Positions 25,449-35,569 of a stretch of DNA of 47,854 nucleotides are shown here, piece by piece (position 1 is the stretch's first letter; each line of letters starts with the position of its first letter). The position numbers and the translations under genes are program-made. The stretch is taken from assembly GCA_013373385.1 (NCBI GenBank), contig JABXHX010000046.1, positions 1-47,854 of the forward strand, in the 5' to 3' direction. Source of the DNA: Flavobacteriaceae bacterium (GTDB lineage Bacteria; Bacteroidota; Bacteroidia; Flavobacteriales; Flavobacteriaceae). The notes under the pieces were generated by a model, which had not been told where the DNA came from, ran no database searches, and saw only the letters and a program-made list of their open reading frames with translations.

Positions 25449-26699
25449 ATGAAAAAATTACTTTTATCAACTTTGCTATTAGCATTTTCTGTGGTAACAT
25501 TAACTGCACAACAATTTGATTTATCTGGTGAGATAAGACCAAGATTTGAAAGCAAAAATGGGTATCAGACTTTATTAAAACCAGGAGAAGAAGGTGTAAG
25601 TTTTATATCGCAAAGAACACGTATAAATCTAAACTACAAACAATCTAATTTTTTAGTGAGAATAGCTCTACAAAATGTAAGAGTCTGGGGAGATGTAAGT
25701 ACTTTGGCAGCAAGTGATAAAGCAAATGCTTTTCATGAAGCATGGGCACAATTTACAGTAGCTGATTATTTAGATTTAAAGTTGGGTAGACAAGAAATTG
25801 TGTATGATGACAGTAGAATTTTCGGAAATGTAGGTTGGGCTCAGCAAGCAAGAAGTCATGATGCATTAATCGCAAAATTTAAAATTGCTGAAAAAGGAAA
25901 ATTAGATGTAGGTTTTGCTTTAAATAATGATACACAAGCTGGAGTAAACTATATATATAGCAACGCAGCAGGTTATAAAACTTTCCAATATGCATGGTAT
26001 CACACATCTTTTGATAACTTCGGGTTAAGTTTGTTAGCATTAAATAATGGAATAGAATATTTAAATGGTGGAGTAGAAGAGATAAGTTATTCTCAAACAT
26101 TAGGCTCTAGAGCAACATTTAAATCTGGAGTATTGGCATTTGACGCTGCTTTTTATTTACAAAGCGGTAATTTAAGAGCTAATAAAGTAAATGCAAGCTA
26201 CTTTGGCGGAAATGTAAAATTCAAAGCATCTAATACGTTAGCACTTGGTTTAGGAGCTGAGTACCTTTCTGGAAAAGACATGAACGATGCAAGTACTGAT
26301 ATTAAATCTTTTGCGCCTTTATTTGGAACAAACCATAAGTTTAACGGCTGGATGGATTATTTTTATGTAGGTAACCATGCGAACTCAGTTGGTTTAGTAG
26401 ACTTTTATGCAACCCTTGCTTATAAGAAAGATAAATTTTCGGCAAAATTAATTCCACATTTATTCTCATCTGCAGCAGATATTTACAATACAGGAACAAA
26501 AATGAGTAATAAATTAGGTACAGAAATAGATGTTACACTTGGATATAAAATAGCAAAAAACATACAGTTTAATGCTGGTTATTCTCAAATGTTTGGTACA
26601 AAATCATTAGAAGTTTTAAAAGGAGGTGATAGCGGTAGATCAACATCATGGAGTTGGTTAATGCTTACTTTTAAACCAAACTTTTATTCGTCTAATTAG
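25449..26699 (+). CDS. Outer-membrane beta-barrel porin (alginate_exp-like)
   Basis: The 416-residue protein has a signal peptide ending at LTAQ. Alternating strands follow, with GEIRPRFESKNGY, SFISQRTRINLNYK, WAQFTVADYLDLKLGRQEIVYDDSRIFGN and a C-terminal SWLMLTFKPNF, as in alginate-export-type 16- to 18-strand porins of Bacteroidota. In this setting it may let nitrite, nitrate or another small anion enter the periplasm; this is inferred only from its promoter. A strong terminator follows. Confidence 0.82.
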   Translation: MKKLLLSTLLLAFSVVTLTAQQFDLSGEIRPRFESKNGYQTLLKPGEEGVSFISQRTRINLNYKQSNFLVRIALQNVRVWGDVSTLAASDKANAFHEAWAQFTVADYLDLKLGRQEIVYDDSRIFGNVGWAQQARSHDALIAKFKIAEKGKLDVGFALNNDTQAGVNYIYSNAAGYKTFQYAWYHTSFDNFGLSLLALNNGIEYLNGGVEEISYSQTLGSRATFKSGVLAFDAAFYLQSGNLRANKVNASYFGGNVKFKASNTLALGLGAEYLSGKDMNDASTDIKSFAPLFGTNHKFNGWMDYFYVGNHANSVGLVDFYATLAYKKDKFSAKLIPHLFSSAADIYNTGTKMSNKLGTEIDVTLGYKIAKNIQFNAGYSQMFGTKSLEVLKGGDSGRSTSWSWLMLTFKPNFYSSN

Positions 26700-26718
26700 T
26701 TAGTTTTTTAAGTTAAAA

Positions 26719-26752
26719 GAAAAGCCTCTTTAAAATTTTAAAGAGGCTTTTC
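26719..26752. terminator. Bidirectional terminator between porin and purA
   Basis: A perfect 34-base palindrome has arms GAAAAGCCTCTTTAAAA and TTTTAAAGAGGCTTTTC. The GC-rich middle flanked by A and T runs allows termination in both directions. It serves the porin (+) and purA (-), which converge here. Confidence 0.9.
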
Positions 26753-26775
26753 TTTATAATAAGAATAGTTATAAG

Positions 26776-28047
26776 TTATCTAACTATAGTTTGTTTTCTG
26801 TCTGGGCCTACAGAAACTATTTTAACAGGTACTCCTGTTTCTTTTTCTATAAATGCCACATAATCTAGTAAGTTTTTTGGTAATTGCTCAGCAGAAGTCA
26901 TTTTGGTTAAATCATCTTTCCATCCTTTAAACTCTGAGTAATTAACAGTTACATTTTCTGGCTCAATATTATAGGGTAAATGTGTAATTTCTTTTCCTTT
27001 ATAATTGTAAGAGGTACATACTTTCAAGGTTTCAAAGCCAGAAAGCACATCGCCTTTCATCATCATTAGTTGCGTAACTCCATTTACGTCTACGGCATAT
27101 TTTAAGGCTACTAAATCTAACCAGCCACAACGTCTTGGTCTACCAGTAGTTGCTCCGAATTCATGACCAACTTTAGCCATAGTTGCCCCGTCTTGATCAA
27201 ATAATTCTGTTGGAAAAGGGCCTGACCCAACACGAGTGGTATATGCTTTAAAAATTCCGAAAACATCTCCAATTTTATTTGGTGCTACACCCAAACCAGT
27301 ACATGCTCCAGCAGCTGTTGTATTAGATGATGTTACAAAAGGATAGGTTCCAAAATCAATATCTAATAACGAACCTTGCGCACCTTCTGCCAAGATACTT
27401 TTTCCTTCTTTTATCGCATTGTTTAAAAACTCTTCAGAATCAATAAATTGTAGGGTTTTTAATTTTTCTATTCCTTCAGAAAACTCAGCCTCTAATTCAT
27501 CTAAATCGTAGTCTATTTGTACATCAAAATAGGCCAACATACTTAAATGTTTTTCGGTCAATGTTCTGTATTTATCTTTCCAATTATCTAGCTCTAAATC
27601 TCCTACACGCATTCCATTTCTACCGGTCTTATCCATATAAGTAGGGCCAATCCCTTTTAATGTAGAACCAATTTTTGCTTTTCCTTTTGATGTTTCAGAA
27701 GCAGCATCTAACAATCGGTGTGTAGGTAAAATTAAATGTGCTTTTCTAGAAATTAACAATTTAGAAGTATAATCAATGTTATGCTGATCTAAGTTTTCTA
27801 GCTCTCTTTTAAAAATTACAGGATCAATAACTACTCCGTTACCCACTACATTTAAAGCGGAATCATGAAAAATTCCAGACGGAATTGTATGTAGTACATG
27901 TTTTGTTCCATCAAAGATTAGTGTATGACCTGCATTTGGCCCTCCTTGAAAACGTGCAATGATGTCGTATTTAGAAGTAAGTACATCTACAATTTTACCT
28001 TTTCCTTCATCTCCCCATTGCAAGCCTAGTAATAAATCTACTGCCAT
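26776..28047 (-). CDS. purA: Adenylosuccinate synthase
   Basis: PurA joins IMP and aspartate with GTP to make adenylosuccinate in AMP synthesis. The 423-residue protein has the N-terminal GLQWGDEGKGKIVD (residues 8-21) with the catalytic Asp and the P-loop, the NAGHTL motif near 39-44, TTRVGSGPFPTE and RPRRCGWLD. Length and motifs are normal. It follows the Fur-family gene by 17 bases and probably shares its promoter. Confidence 0.97.
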   Translation of the reverse strand: MAVDLLLGLQWGDEGKGKIVDVLTSKYDIIARFQGGPNAGHTLIFDGTKHVLHTIPSGIFHDSALNVVGNGVVIDPVIFKRELENLDQHNIDYTSKLLISRKAHLILPTHRLLDAASETSKGKAKIGSTLKGIGPTYMDKTGRNGMRVGDLELDNWKDKYRTLTEKHLSMLAYFDVQIDYDLDELEAEFSEGIEKLKTLQFIDSEEFLNNAIKEGKSILAEGAQGSLLDIDFGTYPFVTSSNTTAAGACTGLGVAPNKIGDVFGIFKAYTTRVGSGPFPTELFDQDGATMAKVGHEFGATTGRPRRCGWLDLVALKYAVDVNGVTQLMMMKGDVLSGFETLKVCTSYNYKGKEITHLPYNIEPENVTVNYSEFKGWKDDLTKMTSAEQLPKNLLDYVAFIEKETGVPVKIVSVGPDRKQTIVR

Positions 28048-28064
28048 TAGTTGTTTGTTGTGTG

Positions 28065-28520
28065 TTATGTTGTTTCGTTAGTTTCTTTTTTTGTTCCGTA
28101 AAAATAGAGTGAATGGTTGTGAATATCAATATCAAAAACTTCTTCTATTGTTTTTTTTATAATTTGAATTCTTGGATCACAAAATTCTTTCACTTCTCCA
28201 GTATCAGTAAATATTACATGATCGTGTTGTTTGTCAAAGTAGCTTTTTTCGTAGTGTGCCATTGTTTGCCCACCAAACTGATGTTTTCTTACCAAGCCAC
28301 ACTCTAACAATAAATCAATAGTGTTGTACAAGGTAGCCCTACTAACTCTATAATTTTTGTTTTTCATGTTGATATACAAAGATTCGATATCAAAATGTTC
28401 TTCTAAGTCATAAATTTCTTGGAGGATAGCATATCGCTCAGGAGTTTTTCTATGCTTTTTAGACTCTAAAAATGTAGTAAAGACATTTTTAACAATATCT
28501 TGATTTTCTTTTGTACCCAT
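28065..28520 (-). CDS. Fur-family transcriptional regulator
   Basis: The 151-residue protein has a winged-helix domain ([46 protein letters not shown]) and a C-terminal metal-binding domain with HDHVIF and [10 protein letters not shown]. The CxxC zinc pair usual in Fur is absent (only TDTG and EFCDP here). This is often seen in Bacteroidota family members. It may regulate metal or peroxide responses; the exact subtype is not clear. A -7-like TAAATTTG on the minus strand (28550-28543) could drive fur-purA. Confidence 0.87.
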   Translation of the reverse strand: MGTKENQDIVKNVFTTFLESKKHRKTPERYAILQEIYDLEEHFDIESLYINMKNKNYRVSRATLYNTIDLLLECGLVRKHQFGGQTMAHYEKSYFDKQHDHVIFTDTGEVKEFCDPRIQIIKKTIEEVFDIDIHNHSLYFYGTKKETNETT

Positions 28521-28592
28521 TTTTCTAACTTAATCGAAACGACAAATTTACGTTTATTTATCTATATAAAAAGTGTTTTTTTAAAATGATAT

Positions 28593-30809
28593 TTACAATG
28601 TATTAACACGTTCTACTTTATTAACTCCATCTACTTTCTTAATACTTGCAATCAGTTTAGTTAATTGTGTTTTATTCTTTACGTTGATAGAAATTTTTCC
28701 ATTAAAAACTCCATAATCACCAGAAATGTTAATATTATTAATGTACACATCCATATTATTAGAAATAATACGTGTAATATTGTTTACAATTCCTTTTTTA
28801 TCTTCTCCACTTATCTGTAAAACTGCATTGAATTCTTGTTTTGAAGAATCAATCCATTTTGCTGGCATTATTCTATATGCGTAGTTAGATTGCATTGCAA
28901 TGGCATTTGGGCAATCTTTTTTATGAACTTTAATTCCGTCATTGATGGTTAAAAACCCAAAGACTTTATCTCCTGGAATTGGATTACAGCACTTAGAAAT
29001 TTTGTAGTCCAATTTTTCATCTTCTTTACCAAAAACTAGGGCATCGTACTTATTTGTAACTTCTTCTTTGTTCTCTATTGTTTTAGATGGAGTACGCTTT
29101 AATCTGTTTTTGAAGAAGCTTATAAATGCATTATTTTTTTGATTTACAAAAGCCTTTAATTGGTTGTTATCTATAGCACCATTACCAATTCTGTAAAACA
29201 AATCAAAACTTGTTTTTAAAGAAAAATAGGTAGCCATTTCATTAAAAATACGTTCGTTTACGTTAATTTTTAGATGACGTAATTTTCTTGTTAAAATAGC
29301 ACGACCTTCTTCAGCAATTGCTTTTTCTTCTTCTCTTAAAGCGGTTTTGATTTTTGTTCTTGCTCTAGCAGTCATTACAAAATCTAACCAACGCACATTT
29401 GGTTTTTTATCAGCAGCAGTAAGTACTTCTACATGATCTCCGCTTTTTAATTGATAGCTTAACGGAACCAATTTGCCATTCACCTTTGCACCTCTACATT
29501 TTAAGCCAACATCTGTATGGATAGAAAAGGCAAAATCGAGTGCTGAAGCTCCTTTAGGTAATGACTTTAAATCTCCTTTAGGGGTAAATACAAAGATTTC
29601 TTTAGAATAGAGGTTCAATTTAAAGTCTTCAACAAAATCAACAGCATTCGTACTTTGATTTTCTAAGGTTTCTTTTAATTTGTTTAACCAATCTTCTAGA
29701 CCATTTTCTTCAACATTCCCCTGCTTGTATTTAAAATGTGCGGCGTACCCTTTCTCTGCAATTTCATCCATTCGTTCTGACCTAATTTGCACTTCTACCC
29801 ATTTACTATCTGGACCAATAACGGTAATATGTAAAGCCTCATATCCAGTAGATTTTGGCTGAGAAATCCAATCTCTTAATCGAGAGGGATTGGGTTTAAA
29901 GTAATCAGTTACAATTGAATAAATTTTCCAAGCATCAAACTTTTCATCTTTAGATATGGGCTGATAAATAATACGGATTGCAAACTTATCGTAGACTTCA
30001 TCGAAGGAAACATTTTGTGCTTTCATTTTTCTACGTATAGAAAAAATAGACTTAGTTCTCCCTTTAATTTTATACGAAAAATCTTCTTTTTGTAAGCCTT
30101 CGTGTAAGATGGAAGCAAACCTTTCGATGTACTTTTGTTGTTCTTCTTTACTTTCTTTTATTTTGCTTAAAATATCTGCATACACTTCTGGTTCTGTGTA
30201 TTTTAAACCTAAGTCTTCAAGCTCAGTTTTAATATTATACAAACCCAATCTGTGTGCTAGGGGAGCGTAGATATATAAAGTTTCTGAAGCAATTTTTACT
30301 TGTTTGTATTCTGGCATTGCATCCATAGTTTGCATGTTGTGCAAACGGTCTGCTATTTTTATCAAGATTACACGAACATCATCGTGTAAGGTTAAGAGCA
30401 TTTTTCTAAAATTCTCTGCTTGTATAGAGGCATCTTGCCCTTTGTTGAGTCTAGAAATTTTAGTCAATCCACTTACAATACGCGCAATGTTTTCACCAAA
30501 TAAGCGCTCCATATCTTCTACCGTATAGGCAGTATCTTCAACAACATCATGTAAGAGAGCAGCTGCAATAGAGGTAGCTCCTAAGCCAATTTCATAAGCT
30601 ACAATTTTTGCCACAGCAATTGGGTGATAAATATAGGGTTCGCCTGTTTTTCTACGTTGCTCAGAATGCGCTTCTACGGCCAAATTAAAAGCAGTCCGAA
30701 TCAGCTTTTTATCTTGTGCAGATAATGCTTGGTAGGTACCTTTTAACAAGTCTTTATACCTTTTAGCTATTTCCTTGTTTTCTTCTTCTATGGTTGCGCT
30801 GTACGTCAT
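28593..30809 (-). CDS. spoT: Bifunctional (p)ppGpp synthetase/hydrolase
   Basis: The long RelA/SpoT homologue makes and degrades (p)ppGpp. The 738 residues contain an active-looking HD hydrolase domain (HSEQRRKTGEPYIYHP and LLHDVVEDT near 48-93), a synthetase domain (about 235-360, with KGRTKSIFSIRRKM, FAIRIIYQP and GYEALHITV), a TGS domain (about 395-460) and a C-terminal ACT domain (about 665-738). A -7 box TAACTTTG lies on the minus strand at 30848-30841, about 30 bases upstream of the ATG. A second RelA/SpoT-domain gene is found at 43524. Confidence 0.95.
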   Translation of the reverse strand: MTYSATIEEENKEIAKRYKDLLKGTYQALSAQDKKLIRTAFNLAVEAHSEQRRKTGEPYIYHPIAVAKIVAYEIGLGATSIAAALLHDVVEDTAYTVEDMERLFGENIARIVSGLTKISRLNKGQDASIQAENFRKMLLTLHDDVRVILIKIADRLHNMQTMDAMPEYKQVKIASETLYIYAPLAHRLGLYNIKTELEDLGLKYTEPEVYADILSKIKESKEEQQKYIERFASILHEGLQKEDFSYKIKGRTKSIFSIRRKMKAQNVSFDEVYDKFAIRIIYQPISKDEKFDAWKIYSIVTDYFKPNPSRLRDWISQPKSTGYEALHITVIGPDSKWVEVQIRSERMDEIAEKGYAAHFKYKQGNVEENGLEDWLNKLKETLENQSTNAVDFVEDFKLNLYSKEIFVFTPKGDLKSLPKGASALDFAFSIHTDVGLKCRGAKVNGKLVPLSYQLKSGDHVEVLTAADKKPNVRWLDFVMTARARTKIKTALREEEKAIAEEGRAILTRKLRHLKINVNERIFNEMATYFSLKTSFDLFYRIGNGAIDNNQLKAFVNQKNNAFISFFKNRLKRTPSKTIENKEEVTNKYDALVFGKEDEKLDYKISKCCNPIPGDKVFGFLTINDGIKVHKKDCPNAIAMQSNYAYRIMPAKWIDSSKQEFNAVLQISGEDKKGIVNNITRIISNNMDVYINNINISGDYGVFNGKISINVKNKTQLTKLIASIKKVDGVNKVERVNTL

Positions 30810-30871
30810 ATACTAAAAGTAACACAAATAATGTTTTGTACAAAGTTATTTTTAAACTTTTGTAAGAACTT

Positions 30872-32104
30872 TTAGTTCTTAAGATTTAAGACTCTTTGTA
30901 ATAAAGTTGGATGTGAATAATGCATAAAAACATATGCAGGATGTGGAGTTAAATTACTCAAGCTATTTTTAGATAGTTTTTTTAATGATGTAATTAATGG
31001 CGTTGCACTAAAAGTTTCTTTTGCGTAATTATCAGCCTGATATTCAAACTTTCTCGACATAATATTCATAAATAAACCTGTGATTTCTGAAATAGGAGAG
31101 TAGAGAATACCAAATACAATTAGTCCGATGTGAAAACTTGGCACTGGAACATTTAGGGCTTCAGAAAAAATAGGTAGACTCACAAAAAGAGATAACAACC
31201 AAAGTGTAAGTCCGGTAAGTAAAATAGACGAAAATAAATTAAAAATGATGTGTTTTCTTTTGTAGTGACCAACTTCGTGAGCAAGCACAGCCACAATTTC
31301 TTCAGTTTCTAAATCATTGATTAAAGTATCGTATAATGTGATTCTTTTTTGCACACCAAAACCTGAAAAATAGGCATTGGCTTTCGTTGAGCGTTTAGAA
31401 CCATCAATCACAAAAATATTGTTGAGTTTAAACCCGACTTTCTGAGCATAAGCTTCAATGGCAGATTTTAATTCGCCTTCTTCTAAAGGACGTTGCTTGT
31501 TAAATAGTGGAACAATTAATTTAGAATAAAACATGTTCATAAATATCGAAAATACTGCCACTAAAATCCACGCATAAATCCAAAATTGTTTTCCAGCAAA
31601 TTCGTAAAACCAAACAATTAAGGCTAGAATTCCGCCTCCTATAATAGCTGTCATTAGCAAGCCTTTAATTTTATCTAGGAAAAAAGTTTTTTTAGTAGTC
31701 TTGTTAAATCCAAACTTTTCTTCAATTACAAAGGTTTTATAGTAAGAAAACGGCGTATTGATAATATCACTACCAATTATTATAATTCCAAAGAATACTA
31801 AGGTGATAACGATAGAGTTTGAACTATAACTTCGGGCAATTTTATCTACAAACTGAAACCCGTCTAAGAAGAAAAACAGCAATGTAATTGTTAAAGAAAA
31901 TAACCCTGTTATATTTGAGAATTTTGCATTGGTCTTTTTATAGGCCTGTGATTTTTCATATTCTTCTTTTTCGTACACATCAGCTAATTTTGTTGGTATG
32001 GCATCATTGAAATGTTTTGAGTTTAGATAATCCAATATTTTATCAACAATAAAATTGATGATTAGAATGGCTATAAGTATGTAGAAAAGGATTTTTGGTG
32101 TCAT
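30872..32104 (-). CDS. M48-family metallopeptidase (Ste24/CAAX-protease-like)
   Basis: The 410-residue membrane protease has several transmembrane helices, the zinc motif HEVGH (276-280) and a downstream third-ligand region RKFEYQADNYA. This architecture is that of Ste24-type M48 peptidases acting at the inner membrane. The start codon overlaps the stop of the TIG/Kelch lipoprotein gene by one base. Confidence 0.92.
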   Translation of the reverse strand: MTPKILFYILIAILIINFIVDKILDYLNSKHFNDAIPTKLADVYEKEEYEKSQAYKKTNAKFSNITGLFSLTITLLFFFLDGFQFVDKIARSYSSNSIVITLVFFGIIIIGSDIINTPFSYYKTFVIEEKFGFNKTTKKTFFLDKIKGLLMTAIIGGGILALIVWFYEFAGKQFWIYAWILVAVFSIFMNMFYSKLIVPLFNKQRPLEEGELKSAIEAYAQKVGFKLNNIFVIDGSKRSTKANAYFSGFGVQKRITLYDTLINDLETEEIVAVLAHEVGHYKRKHIIFNLFSSILLTGLTLWLLSLFVSLPIFSEALNVPVPSFHIGLIVFGILYSPISEITGLFMNIMSRKFEYQADNYAKETFSATPLITSLKKLSKNSLSNLTPHPAYVFMHYSHPTLLQRVLNLKN

Positions 32105-34173
32105 TAATCAGGTTTGTATTCAAAAAAATCAAATGAAGGCTGGTCAAAATATAATTTTATGCTACCCCCTCCTGCATATGCTTTATTTCCAATAGCAAAA
32201 GAAAACATGTATCTTCTTTTTTGATTGTCACTAAAAAAATCTTCAAATCGTTTCCATGAATTAGTTTGTGGATTATATTCCCAAATTTCATTAACAAAAA
32301 CATTATTAATATCTTCATTAACAATAACATACCCTTTATTATTTAAAACATAACTTGTTGCGTTTTTTATTGAATAAGGAAAATCAGAAATTCTGACCCA
32401 AGAATTTGAGGCTGAATTATAAGACCATGAAGCTTTACCATTAGATTTTTCAGATCCTCCTATGACATATGCAATGTTGTTTATTACAAATGTTGTTGAG
32501 TATGCAATATCCAAATCTAAATTAGAACTAACTGTTGTCCAAGAATTGTTTATGGGGTTATACTTTTCTAAATATTTATTGTATACATTGGTGTTTCTAT
32601 ATTTTCCTAACCCTATATATATTTCATTATTTAATGTAAAATATGTGTGACCTAATATTTTTGGTTCGTTATTTATTTCAAAGTATTTACTTTTTGTTGT
32701 CCAAATTTTAGTTTCTGTATTAAACTCAATAAAATTTTCATAGTTGACCGCTTCAGATTTATATATATATATGCTTTTGCCTATGACTTGAAGTATAAAT
32801 GCGTATGAGTGATAATCAGATATATCTTGAGGAAATTCTATTTTACTCCATTTTTTTGTTATCGAATCAAACACAAATAGCTTATATCTACCATCTAAAG
32901 AATCACGAGCAAATATGTAAGCTTTATTATCTATTACAACTGGATTTGTACGTAATTTTCGATAAGTTAAATCGTACAGAGGTAAATCATTTTTAATCTT
33001 AAGCCATTTATCTAATATATTTATTTGGTTATTGTAATCAAATTGCATTTCTAAAACACTACCTTTAATTTTAGCTGTTCTATTTAAATAAGGCCCATTT
33101 GGTATTATAACCTTTATAGAATTAGTACTTGCTGATACAATTTGAGTTTCAATTCCTTGATACCAAATTTTATTTTTTTCTTTAATTGGATGAAAGTTTT
33201 TCCCATTAATTTCAACTTCGGTATTTGTATAAACATTTAAGTTTGTACTTGTAATGAAAGGTTTAGATAAAGCAAATACATCTTTATAGGTTATAAAAGA
33301 GTCAAATGCTTTAATTTTAATTTCTGAAGTTTTTGACTCTATTTTGTTAGGAACAAGAATTGAAATTTTATTTTTATCAGTATATATAATTTCAGCTTCT
33401 ATATTTCCAAAGAAAACCTTATTATATTCTGGTTTAACTCCAAAATTATCACCTGTAATTGTAACTTCTTCACCAAATGTAGCAGTTAAAGGGCTTATTG
33501 AAGTAATAATAGGTTTTTTTGTTGTAAATTTTTCTGGCGATAATGCTTCTCTGTTTGCTATTTCTAAAATTATATCAACTTTTTCTTTTGTGATTCCTTC
33601 TGGTACAATACAAGTAATTATTTTATCTGTACTTGAAATAACTTTAGCTGTTTTATCTCCAAAAACTACTTTGTTATTGTTTTTTACAAAGCTAAACTTA
33701 TCTCCGATAATTTTTATTGTATCTCCCCAAACACCAGTATTTGGTTCTAATTTACTAATAATGGCAGCTTTACTTCCAAAGCTTTGAAATTTTAAAGCAT
33801 TACCATAAACTAGATAATCTTTTGTTTTAATAAAAGACCTCACTGTGTAGATATAGCCATTATTTAAAGTTGTAGAAATATCTGCAGAAAATTTGTTAGA
33901 CTGAATACTACTATTAAAAATTATTTTTTCTGAATCATGTATTGTTGGGTAAATACTCGTAGACCAAACAAACCCATGCTCTAGAATAGCATAATTTCCA
34001 GTATTTGTTATTGTTGCATTAAAGGTTACACCATTTTCTGAAACCTGAGTAACATCAAGTGTTTCTATGGTTGGGTAACTTCTTTCTAATATGTCATTTT
34101 GTGAGCATTGAACTAGCAAAAATAAACATATCAAAAGACTAATTGATGTGTGAAAAAAGTTAATCTTTTTCAT
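32104..34173 (-). CDS. TIG/IPT and Kelch-repeat lipoprotein
   Basis: The 689-residue product has a lipobox (LLVQC, Cys23). After an N-terminal Ig-like segment (40-130), three IPT/TIG domains follow (about 130-370; repeated ISPLTATFGEEVTITGDNFG-type openings). A Kelch-like propeller is at the C-terminus (about 385-689; YVIGGSE, WSYNSASNSWVRISDFPYS, WEYNPQTNSWKRFEDF). It is probably a surface- or periplasm-exposed binding protein. It follows an outer-membrane barrel gene by two bases and is coupled to the M48 gene. Its codon usage is visibly more AT-rich than in spoT or M48, which could mark acquired DNA. Confidence 0.82.
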   Translation of the reverse strand: MKKINFFHTSISLLICLFLLVQCSQNDILERSYPTIETLDVTQVSENGVTFNATITNTGNYAILEHGFVWSTSIYPTIHDSEKIIFNSSIQSNKFSADISTTLNNGYIYTVRSFIKTKDYLVYGNALKFQSFGSKAAIISKLEPNTGVWGDTIKIIGDKFSFVKNNNKVVFGDKTAKVISSTDKIITCIVPEGITKEKVDIILEIANREALSPEKFTTKKPIITSISPLTATFGEEVTITGDNFGVKPEYNKVFFGNIEAEIIYTDKNKISILVPNKIESKTSEIKIKAFDSFITYKDVFALSKPFITSTNLNVYTNTEVEINGKNFHPIKEKNKIWYQGIETQIVSASTNSIKVIIPNGPYLNRTAKIKGSVLEMQFDYNNQINILDKWLKIKNDLPLYDLTYRKLRTNPVVIDNKAYIFARDSLDGRYKLFVFDSITKKWSKIEFPQDISDYHSYAFILQVIGKSIYIYKSEAVNYENFIEFNTETKIWTTKSKYFEINNEPKILGHTYFTLNNEIYIGLGKYRNTNVYNKYLEKYNPINNSWTTVSSNLDLDIAYSTTFVINNIAYVIGGSEKSNGKASWSYNSASNSWVRISDFPYSIKNATSYVLNNKGYVIVNEDINNVFVNEIWEYNPQTNSWKRFEDFFSDNQKRRYMFSFAIGNKAYAGGGSIKLYFDQPSFDFFEYKPD

Positions 34174-34175
34174 AA

Positions 34176-35408
34176 TTAAAATCTTATTCCTATTTGTATT
34201 TGAAGGTGTGTAACTGTACTATTATATTCTTCTGTTATCAATTGTGCAGAAGAACTTGTGTAAGTATGACTATTATTTAAAGAAAAGTTTTCATAGACTA
34301 ACTCTATAAATCCTTTTAATTTCTTTGTAATTTCTTTTTCAAATCCAATACTTGTATATATACCAAATGAAATATTACTAATATCAAATTTTTTGCTTTC
34401 AATAATCACAGTACTATTTGTTAAAGTTTCACTTACCCAGTGTGTTTGAGAACTTATGTTAGTAGCACTAGCACCACCAATTGTAAAGTATGGGGAAATG
34501 AATTTAAAAGGCATTCTATATCGAATTCCAAAAGGAATTTTTGTTTGTTTAAGCTGTGTAGTGACTTCATTTAAATAATTATTGTTTCCAGAAGCACTTT
34601 GATTGCTATTGATAAAACTATTTGAACTGAAAAATACACCTGTAAAAAACGATAAATTTTCAGAAATCCTTGGTGAAGATAATTCAATATGCCCTCCAAA
34701 GCTAATAGCTGTACTTGGATTAGAGTTTGTTGTAAAAAAAAGTTGCTTTGTAGATTTATGCTCATAATTCATGGTAGAGTTACTATATCCAAAAGATCCA
34801 CCGTATTCTGCTTTAAACCACTCTTTATCCTCTTTATACACAATACTTTTTTGACCTTTACATTTATTGTATTCTATGATTAGTTTAGATAAATCTCGTT
34901 CTTTATAATTTGTTCTATCAATTTTATTTTTCACAAGCTCACAATCTTTTAAAAGTACTTTTAGTATTCCTACATATTTTCTAGAAGCTCTTCTATAATT
35001 TTTTGAGTTACTTGTATATTCTATCTCTCTATTTTCTAACTCTTTAAAAACATCGTCTTTTTGAAGATAGTAAAACTTTTCTGCTTTGTACAATGTTGCA
35101 ATACCAGAAACTATTACTTCTAAAAATTTTGTTTCTGTTATACTTCCTGTAGTTATTTCTTTAGAAATAAAATACTTATCATTCTCAAAGCCATAAGCTT
35201 TTATTAACTGGGGTGTGTATTTTTTTGAAGTTGCTTCTAAAGATGTTTTAAATTCACAATAATCAAATACAGAACTATTTTCTTTATAATTTAAAAAACC
35301 TGAGAGTTTTTCTCCGTCATTGTTAATAATAAAACCTTTTCTAAAATCTGATTGTGAGTAAGTTATAATGCTAATAAAAAATAGCATAATAGCAATATTT
35401 TTTTTCAT
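34176..35408 (-). CDS. Secreted outer-membrane beta-barrel protein, unknown role
   Basis: The 410-residue protein has a signal peptide (MKKNIAIMLFFISIITYSQ), an N-terminal soluble part of about 190 residues with a Cys-containing central segment, and a C-terminal beta-barrel of about 200 residues ending in QIGIRF. Such two-part proteins are common and uncharacterised in flavobacteria. The TIG/Kelch lipoprotein gene follows after two bases, so the two may form an envelope complex. Confidence 0.7.
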   Translation of the reverse strand: MKKNIAIMLFFISIITYSQSDFRKGFIINNDGEKLSGFLNYKENSSVFDYCEFKTSLEATSKKYTPQLIKAYGFENDKYFISKEITTGSITETKFLEVIVSGIATLYKAEKFYYLQKDDVFKELENREIEYTSNSKNYRRASRKYVGILKVLLKDCELVKNKIDRTNYKERDLSKLIIEYNKCKGQKSIVYKEDKEWFKAEYGGSFGYSNSTMNYEHKSTKQLFFTTNSNPSTAISFGGHIELSSPRISENLSFFTGVFFSSNSFINSNQSASGNNNYLNEVTTQLKQTKIPFGIRYRMPFKFISPYFTIGGASATNISSQTHWVSETLTNSTVIIESKKFDISNISFGIYTSIGFEKEITKKLKGFIELVYENFSLNNSHTYTSSSAQLITEEYNSTVTHLQIQIGIRF

Positions 35409-35569
35409 AAAGGTAGTTGAAATAAATGGTTTTTATTTTTTGTAAATTTAAAAAAAATTAAAAAAATAAGCTAAATAATAAATAGTTTTTATCGAGATAA
35501 ATTGATGTTATTTAAAATAACTGAATAAAAAGTATTAGACACAAAAATGTATTTTTTGTAAGTGCGTAA

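Noticed and set aside
30864..30880. Small palindrome AAGAAC-TTTTA-GTTCTT at the end of the M48 gene
   Set aside because: Overlaps the stop codon, only 6 bp long and with no T run on the minus strand; not supported as a terminator or operator.
33344..33787. 147-codon plus-strand open frame opposite the TIG domains
   Set aside because: Antisense to a coding region with clear repeats; hydrophobic composition arises from the complementary codons.
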